From positions 1-64,000 of the forward strand of contig NZ_FPBA01000026.1 of assembly GCF_900116515.1 (NCBI RefSeq): a stretch of 64,000 nucleotides of DNA. The letters are read 5' to 3'. This DNA is from Geodermatophilus amargosae. Its GTDB lineage: Bacteria; Actinomycetota; Actinomycetes; Mycobacteriales; Geodermatophilaceae. Positions 60,120 to 64,000 of this stretch are shown piece after piece. Each line of letters starts with the position of its first letter. Position 1 is the first letter of the stretch. Both the position numbers and the translations under genes were made by a program. The notes under the pieces are model-generated. The model worked only from the letters and a program-made list of their open reading frames with translations, was not told where the DNA came from and did no database searches.

Positions 60120-60171
60120 CCCCCCATGATCGGCCTCCGCCCGCGGGACGGCCAGCAGGGACGGCTCCGCG

Positions 60172-60948
60172 TCAGACGTGGGTGGGGACGCCCGCCTCGA
60201 GCCAGCGGACCCGCCGGCGGACCTCCTCCGGCGCGGCGGCCAGGTCGCGCTCGGCGCCCTCCCGGCCCTGGCGGAAGTGGCTCCAGCCCTCGTGGTGCAC
60301 CGGCACGACGACCCGCGGCGCGGTCAACCGGACCACGGCCGCGGCCTGCCGACCGGTCATCGAGTACCGCACCGGCCCGCTGACCGGGAAGCGGACACCG
60401 CCGAGGTGCAGCACGGCGACGTCGACCCGCAGCCGCTCGGCGACCTGCCGGAGCCCGCCGAAGGCGACCGTGTCGCCGGAGATCCACAGGACGCCGTCGG
60501 TCCGGCCCGGCTCCCGCACCGCGAACCCGACGACGTCGCCGACGACCGGGCGGCTCAGCGGCGGGCCGTGCCGCGCCGGGGTGGCGACCACCCCCAGCGG
60601 CGGGCGGCCCCGCCCGTCGAGCACCGTGGACTGCCAGGGCCGCAGCCCGCGCGCCCCGGCGCCGAGCCGGCGCGCACCGGAGCCGGTCGTCACCACGACC
60701 GGCACCTGCGCCAGCAGCGCCCGGCCGACGTCGTCGAGGTTGTCGGCGTGGTGGTCGTGGGTGAGCAGCACCGCGTCGACCGGCAGGACGTCGGCCGGGG
60801 ACAGCGCCGGCCCAGCCGTCTTCGTCGACCCGGTGCCCCAGCCGAAGGAGTAGTGCCGCCCCGGCGGGTCGAAGGTCGGGTCGGTGAGCAGCCGGCGGCC
60901 GGCGACCTCGACCAGGAGCGTCGGCCCGCCGACGTGCGTGAGCCTCAC
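60172..60948 (-). CDS. MBL-fold metallo-hydrolase (UlaG-like)
   Basis: A 258-residue metallo-beta-lactamase fold: LTHVGGPTLLVEVAGRRLLT, DPTFDPPGRHYSFG, zinc motif AVLLTHDHHADNLDD near residue 62, then TPARHGPP and LWISGDTVAFGGLRQVAERL and VVPVHHEGWSHFRQG. It resembles the UlaG/RomA group of lactonases and phosphodiesterases. The GTG start is 8 bp from the hydrolase stop upstream, suggesting one transcript. Confidence 0.88.
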   Translation of the reverse strand: MRLTHVGGPTLLVEVAGRRLLTDPTFDPPGRHYSFGWGTGSTKTAGPALSPADVLPVDAVLLTHDHHADNLDDVGRALLAQVPVVVTTGSGARRLGAGARGLRPWQSTVLDGRGRPPLGVVATPARHGPPLSRPVVGDVVGFAVREPGRTDGVLWISGDTVAFGGLRQVAERLRVDVAVLHLGGVRFPVSGPVRYSMTGRQAAAVVRLTAPRVVVPVHHEGWSHFRQGREGAERDLAAAPEEVRRRVRWLEAGVPTHV

Positions 60949-60955
60949 GCGTCGG

Positions 60956-61793
60956 TCACTGCGCGCCGACCTGCGGCCGCGGGCCCGTGGCGTGGGCGAG
61001 CGCCCAGTCGAGGACCTCGTCGGCGATCCGCTCCCAGCCGGCCTGCGCGGGCAGCAGGTGGGCGTAGCCGGGGTACTCGCGCACCTCGGTCACGGTGTCG
61101 CCGCGGTAGTGCTGGGCGTTCGACCGCTGGACCGCCGGCGGCATGATGTGGTCCTCGCCGCCGGACACGAACAGCAGCGGCGGCCGCGCGTCGTTCGCGT
61201 AGTCCACCTGCGCGTCCTGCGGGCCGGGCATCAGGTTGGCCAGCACCGAGTTCCACAGGATCCGGCCCGACGCCGGTACGTGGTAGCGCCGGTGGAGCGC
61301 CCGGGACTCCTCGTCGCCGAACGTGTTGGTGAACGCGTAGTGCCACTGCTCCTCGGTCAGCCCGACGGCGCGGTGCCGGTTGGCCGGGTTCTCGAGCACC
61401 GCCCAGGTCGAGCGCAGCTGCGACAGCGGCACCACGGTCACGCCCTCGGTCGGCGCCGAGTTTGAGCACCACGCCCACCGCGCCGAGACCCCGGTCCAGC
61501 AGCAGCTGCACGATCGTGCCGCCGGCGGAGTGGCCGAGGAGGATCGGCGGGCGGTCCAGCCCGCGCACCAGCTCGGACAGGGACTCGACGATCGCCGGCA
61601 GCGTCACCTCGGCGATCGGGGTCGGGCCGGCGTTGAGCGCCTCGACCTCGCCCTCGAAGCCGGGGTAGGGCGGGGTGAGCACGCGGAAGCCGCGGCCCTC
61701 GTAGTGCGTCTTCCAGTGCTCCCAGCTGCGCGGGGTCACCCAGAAGCCGTGGATCAGGACGATGGTGTCCGGTGCGGACGGCGGAGTGGTCAC
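60956..61793 (-). pseudogene. Alpha/beta hydrolase with a single-base frameshift
   Basis: The 5' part (start GTG 61793) has IVLIHGFWVTPRSWEHW and the nucleophile elbow LLGHSAGGTIVQLLLDRG, GAVGVVLK, then leaves frame. The rest continues one frame over with VTVVPLSQLRSTWAVLENPA, the acid LLFVSGGEDHIMPP and the His EYPGYAHLLPAQAGW. Removing one T from the TTT at 61461-61463 (plus strand) restores a single 278-residue frame with NSAPTEGVTVVPL. Thus a one-base insertion in a homopolymer splits an otherwise intact enzyme. It is divergent from the AraC-type gene. Confidence 0.8.
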
Positions 61794-61979
61794 GGTCGCT
61801 CCCTCGACGGTGGTGGCCGGTCAGCCGGAGCCTGGCAGCGCGCCCGGCCGTCAACCGGGCCGTCCGTGCAGGACTCCGGTCCCTGCCTGCACGCCCGCGG
61901 GTTCCGGTCCCGGCGCCGCTCCGCCAGGCTCGACGGCGTCCACGGGGGACGCCAGCTGCCCGAGGACCAGGACGGCGCG

Positions 61980-62934
61980 ATGCTGCTCTTCGACACCACC
62001 CCGCTCCCCCGTGCCGACCGCGCCGAGGCGTTCCGCGCCGCGATGCAGGAGGCGTCGGCGGCCTGCCGCGTCGAGCACCGCGAGGACCCGCGGCGGTGCA
62101 GGGGCGCATGCAGCTGTTCCCCCCTACGGGAGGGCCGCCCTGCTGGCCACCGACGCGACGCGCTTCAGCATAGTGCGCACCCCGCGGCACGTGGCCCGCG
62201 ACGCCGCTCCCGTGGTGTGCCTGGCCTTCCAGCACCGCGGCCGCGGCGAGTTCGCCCAGCTCGGCCACGAGCAGCTCGTCCGGGACGGCGACCTGATGCT
62301 CGTGGACATGACCGCGCCCTACGGGTTCGGCTGCACGACCGGCGGCGGGTCCCGCGCCCTGCTGGTGCCCCTCGACCAGCTCGGCCTGCCGGTCGACGTC
62401 GTCCGCCGGGCGACGCCGCGGCTGCGGGCCAGCCCGCTGCACAACCTGGTCCGCGCCCACCTGCAGCGGATCGCCGACGACGCCGCCGAGCTGTCGACCG
62501 ACCCGGGCGCCGCCGCCCTCGGCGCCGCGACCGTCGAGCTGGTGCGCGCGCTGGTGGTCTCGGCGGCCGGGGACCCGCGGCACGGGCCGGCGGTGCGCGA
62601 GGACACGCTCGTGACGCGCGTCCGGGCCCACGTGGCGCGGCACCTGAGCGACCCCGACCTCACCCCGGCGGCGGTCGCCCGGGCGCACGGGGTCTCGGTG
62701 CGCCAGCTCTACAAGGCCTACGCCGGCGCGGGGGCCAGCCTCGAGCAGGAGGTGATCACCCAGCGGCTGGAGGCCGCCCGGAACCGGCTGTCCTCCCCCG
62801 CCGGCCGGCAGCGGTCGATCGCCGCCGTGGCCCGCGCGTGCGGGTTCGCCGACGCCAGCCACTTCGCCCGCCGGTTCCGCGGCGCGTACGGGATGAGCCC
62901 GCGCGAGTGGCAGCGGAGGGCCGACGGCCGCTGA
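61980..62934 (+). pseudogene. AraC-family regulator (AraC_binding_2 type) with two frameshifts
   Basis: The C-terminal half is intact. Its sensor remainder is YGRAALLATDATRFSIVRTP, then the two HTH units ARHLSDPDLTPAAVARAHGV, SVRQLYKAY and AAVARACGFADASHFARRFR, GAYGMSPREWQRR. The N-terminal part is spread over two other frames: MLLFDTTPLPRADRAEAFRA (from 61980) and VQGRMQLFPP near 62097-62122. The second break lies in a run of six C (62119-62124), the first near 62090. Residue order matches one ancestral 315-residue regulator. It is divergent from the hydrolase, its likely target. Confidence 0.75.
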
Positions 62935-63023
62935 CCGGCGTCCGGCTCCGGACGGCTCGTTTTGCCGACCCGGCGGGCGGCGAGCACCCTCTCCTCCACG
63001 GGGCCCAGGACGAGGGGATGCCC

Positions 63024-64000
63024 ATGAGCACTCGGGACCAGCGCTCCATCTGGCGGCGCATGCCGGTCGAGCAGATGGAGGACGAGGAGGAGCGCAACGC
63101 CGGCGGCAAGCTGGCCAAGAGCCTGGGGCTGTGGCAGCTGACCGCGATCGGCGTCGGCGGCATCATCGGCGTCGGGATCTTCTCGCTGGCGGGACTCGTG
63201 GCCGCCGGCGACGCGGACAACGAGGGCGTCGGCCCCGCCGTGCTCATCGCCTTCCTGATCGCCGGCCTGGCCTCCGCGGCGGCGGCGCTGTCCTACGCCG
63301 AGTTCGCCGGCATGATCCCGCGGGCCGGGTCCGCCTACACCTACGGCTACGTGGCCCTCGGCGAGATCATCGGGTGGTTCATCGGCTGGGACCTGCTCCT
63401 GGAGTACATCGCCATCGTCGCCGTCGTGGCGATCGGCATCTCCGGCTATCTCGGGGAACTGCTCGACAACCTCGGGATCACCCTGCCGACGTCGCTCACC
63501 GCGTCGGCCGAGGAGGGCGGCGTCGTCAACGTCCCCGCCGTCCTGATCTGCCTGCTCGTCACGTTCATCCTCAGCCGCGGCACGAGGACCTTCGGCCGGT
63601 TCGAGCTCGTGGCCGTCGGGATCAAGATCCTGCTGATCCTCGGCATCATCGGCCTCGGCGTCTTCTACATCGAGGCCGGGAACTACGACCCGTTCCTGCC
63701 GTCGGGCTTCGGCCCGGTCCTCACCGGCGCGGCCACCGTCTTCTTCGCGGTCTTCGGCTACGACGCCATGAGCACCGCGGCCGAGGAGGCCGAGGACGGC
63801 AAGAAGCACATGCCGAAGGCGATCATCCTGTCGCTGGTCATCGCGATGCTGCTCTACGTCGCTGCCACGCTGGTGCTCACCGGGATGCAGGACTACCGGG
63901 ACATCGACCCCACCGCCGGCTTCGCCTCGGCCTTCGAGAGCGTGGGGCTGTCGGTGATCGCGAGCATCATCTCGGTCTTCGCCGTGCTGTCGATCCTGAC
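63024..64000 (+). CDS. APC-family amino acid permease (3' end outside the window)
   Basis: The first 325 residues of an amino acid/polyamine permease: LWQLTAIGVGGIIGVGIFSL (the APC substrate-binding helix 1), IPRAGSAYTYGYVALGEIIG, WFIGWDLLLEYIAI, FFAVFGYDAMSTAAEEAEDG (helix 6 and its conserved E-E), MPKAIILSLVIAMLLYV. The pattern is close to YhdG/CAT-like permeases. Of two ATGs six bases apart, the second (63024) is six bases from GAGGGG and is preferred to 63018. The frame is open at the window edge. Confidence 0.92.
   Translation, partial: MSTRDQRSIWRRMPVEQMEDEEERNAGGKLAKSLGLWQLTAIGVGGIIGVGIFSLAGLVAAGDADNEGVGPAVLIAFLIAGLASAAAALSYAEFAGMIPRAGSAYTYGYVALGEIIGWFIGWDLLLEYIAIVAVVAIGISGYLGELLDNLGITLPTSLTASAEEGGVVNVPAVLICLLVTFILSRGTRTFGRFELVAVGIKILLILGIIGLGVFYIEAGNYDPFLPSGFGPVLTGAATVFFAVFGYDAMSTAAEEAEDGKKHMPKAIILSLVIAMLLYVAATLVLTGMQDYRDIDPTAGFASAFESVGLSVIASIISVFAVLSIL

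Noticed and set aside
54196..60129. A 1977-codon open frame on the plus strand
   Set aside because: Its translation is Arg/Pro/Gly-rich low-complexity sequence antisense to SIMPL, ppk2, selO and others; no domain is visible.

Overview
The window is chromosomal DNA from a very GC-rich actinobacterium. Evidence for this is the near-universal G/C third codon position, the frequent GTG starts, the glnA2-glnE-nadE-panB neighbourhood, an F420-dependent reductase, a DtxR/IdeR-type iron box and an actinobacterial Tad pilus locus. The overall style (SelO, DUF222-HNH protein, ChaB/DUF2795 stress proteins, a soluble double-GAF chemoreceptor) fits the Geodermatophilaceae (Blastococcus/Geodermatophilus/Modestobacter), but that family-level guess is inference. 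I saw no rRNA, tRNA, CRISPR array or intact transposase.

Layout. 0-2.7 kb: the remains of a cpaF-like ATPase, an enoyl-CoA hydratase-like gene and a serine hydrolase of unusual codon use. 2.8-4.3 kb: a divergent EamA exporter/Lrp regulator pair. 4.3-8.5 kb: a four-gene ferric-siderophore ABC importer behind an iron box. 8.5-15 kb: a chaplin-like secreted protein, a methyltransferase, a CPBP protease interrupted by TGA, a reductase, a dicarboxylate symporter, an SRPBCC protein and a DUF4389 membrane protein. 15-24.6 kb: a convergent histidine kinase and response regulator, yidD, a metE-like remnant, ybdD-cstA, and a soluble chemoreceptor. 24.6-33 kb: nitrogen and cofactor core (glnE, GATase, glnA2; divergent nadE-panB), with a 54-nt perfect palindrome between the GATase gene and glnA2. 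33-39.7 kb: assorted metabolic genes and a diguanylate cyclase. 39.7-42.7 kb: a compact five-gene stress operon (baeRF, DUF2795, small acidic protein, thioesterase, ChaB) and a divergent small gene, with sigmaB/F-like promoters facing each other. 42.7-50.6 kb: a complete Tad/Flp pilus locus (flp, tadE, tadG-like, cpaB, cpaE, cpaF, tadB, tadC, prepilin peptidase). 50.8-63 kb: ordinary genes (SIMPL, ppk2, GNAT, selO, MBL) mixed with decayed ones: a frameshifted DUF222-HNH gene, an alpha/beta hydrolase whose C-terminal piece lies inverted beside a G14 tract, and a divergent hydrolase/AraC pair that are both frameshifted. The window ends inside an APC-family permease.

How the genes work together. 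Iron uptake, the Tad pilus and the stress operon are self-contained modules with their own likely control sites. The glutamine/NAD/pantothenate block is conserved actinobacterial housekeeping. No single novel defence or biosynthetic system is evident. The most notable signals are the stress operon with divergent near-leaderless promoters, the palindrome bracketed by 22-bp direct repeats, the chaplin-like protein and the cluster of broken genes at 52-63 kb. Several of those breaks sit in homopolymers, so assembly error must be excluded before reading them biologically.
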